NCBI GenBank assembly: GCA_903937385.1
Contig: CAIZZF010000020.1
Location: forward strand, 62,001 to 126,000
Origin: an uncultured Holophagaceae bacterium
GTDB lineage: Bacteria > Acidobacteriota > Holophagae > Holophagales > Holophagaceae
Reading direction: 5' to 3'
DNA: 64,000 nt
Shown: positions 63,918-64,000 of the stretch, piece after piece
Layout: each line of letters starts with the position of its first letter
How positions within the stretch are numbered: position 1 is the first letter of the stretch
The notes under the pieces: generated by a model
Databases searched by the model: none
Told to the model about the DNA's origin: nothing
The model's input: only the letters and a program-made list of their open reading frames with translations
Translations under genes and position numbers: made by a program

Positions 63918-64000
63918 GTGCCCCAGGATCCTGGACGGACTGAGACCGCCACCCCCCGCCGCCGACAAAAGGCCCGGGACGAGGGCTCGGTACCGCGCAG
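63918..64000 (+). CDS. flhB: Flagellar export switch protein FlhB, N-terminal fragment
   Basis: GTG 63918 opens a frame of 27 residues running off the window. Its start includes GRTETATPRRRQKARDEGSV, the conserved FlhB/SctU N-terminus (E-x-AT-P-R-x-x-x-AR-x-E-G). GGGAGG precedes it. FlhB sets substrate specificity of the flagellar export apparatus. The gene order fliO-P-Q-R-flhB is standard. Confidence 0.9.
   Translation, partial: MPQDPGRTETATPRRRQKARDEGSVPR

Overview
This is a very GC-rich bacterial chromosome segment with dense, mostly operonic coding and many 1-11 bp ATGA/GTGA/TGATG-type overlaps. The content (LPS-type glycosyltransferases, Wzi-like outer-membrane proteins, a tightly packed hem cluster, a flagellar export operon, CheZ, NosL-type copper protein, biotin-dependent carboxylase subunits) fits a Gram-negative, motile, respiring bacterium. 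My best guess is an acidobacterium of the Holophaga/Geothrix type. That is inference from gene style and was not checked. No rRNA, tRNA, CRISPR array, transposase, integrase island or origin was seen; the one tyrosine recombinase looks like housekeeping XerC/D.

Layout. 1-8.6 kb: surface-glycan locus with a truncated Wzi-like barrel protein, a HEAT-like/cyclophilin protein, a GT9 heptosyltransferase, gmd plus an Rmd-like reductase (GDP-6-deoxyhexose synthesis), a GT4 glycosyltransferase and a second Wzi-like protein. 8.7-17.6 kb: aroC, then hemA-hemC-hemD-hemB-hemL-hemE-hemN, covering tetrapyrrole synthesis from glutamyl-tRNA to protoporphyrinogen. 17.7-21.9 kb: a phosphatase-like secreted protein, then a minus-strand module of NosL-like protein, small membrane protein, FtsX-type permease, ABC ATPase and a DsbB-motif membrane protein. 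22.1-24.6 kb: a NarL-type regulator and a PAS histidine kinase, convergent. 24.6-32.6 kb: FKBP lipoprotein, acyl-CoA synthetase, XerC/D, FAH-family hydrolase, the pdxJ-DUF4388-cheZ operon and a LigB-type dioxygenase. 32.7-40.2 kb: an MCP, then a TetR-controlled HlyD/two-ATPase/two-permease exporter. 40.3-48.3 kb: rpoZ, coaBC, a lipoprotein, split biotin carboxylase and carrier genes, mscL, ileS-lspA. 48.4-60.4 kb: secreted DUF1028 and DUF1684 proteins, CoA-transferase, YchJ, a beta-propeller protein, hutU, and an HxlR-linked redox set (flavodoxin, thioredoxin, nitroreductase, aldo-keto reductase), then a MobA-like transferase. 60.6-64 kb: a secreted protein and fliO-fliP-fliQ-fliR-flhB behind a good sigma-54 promoter match.

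The least explained material is between genes. Two operon spacers, before hemC and before the biotin carrier gene, each consist of an open reading frame ending in the same C-terminal peptide. Each overlaps the next start codon and carries the same hairpin with the Shine-Dalgarno sequence in its loop; one base pair of that hairpin has changed on both sides at once. A third, unrelated short coupled ORF precedes the MobA-like gene. Several spacers hold long hairpins built of purine-rich units of about 9-10 nt, in at least four sequence families, and one spacer holds a 7-nt tandem repeat.
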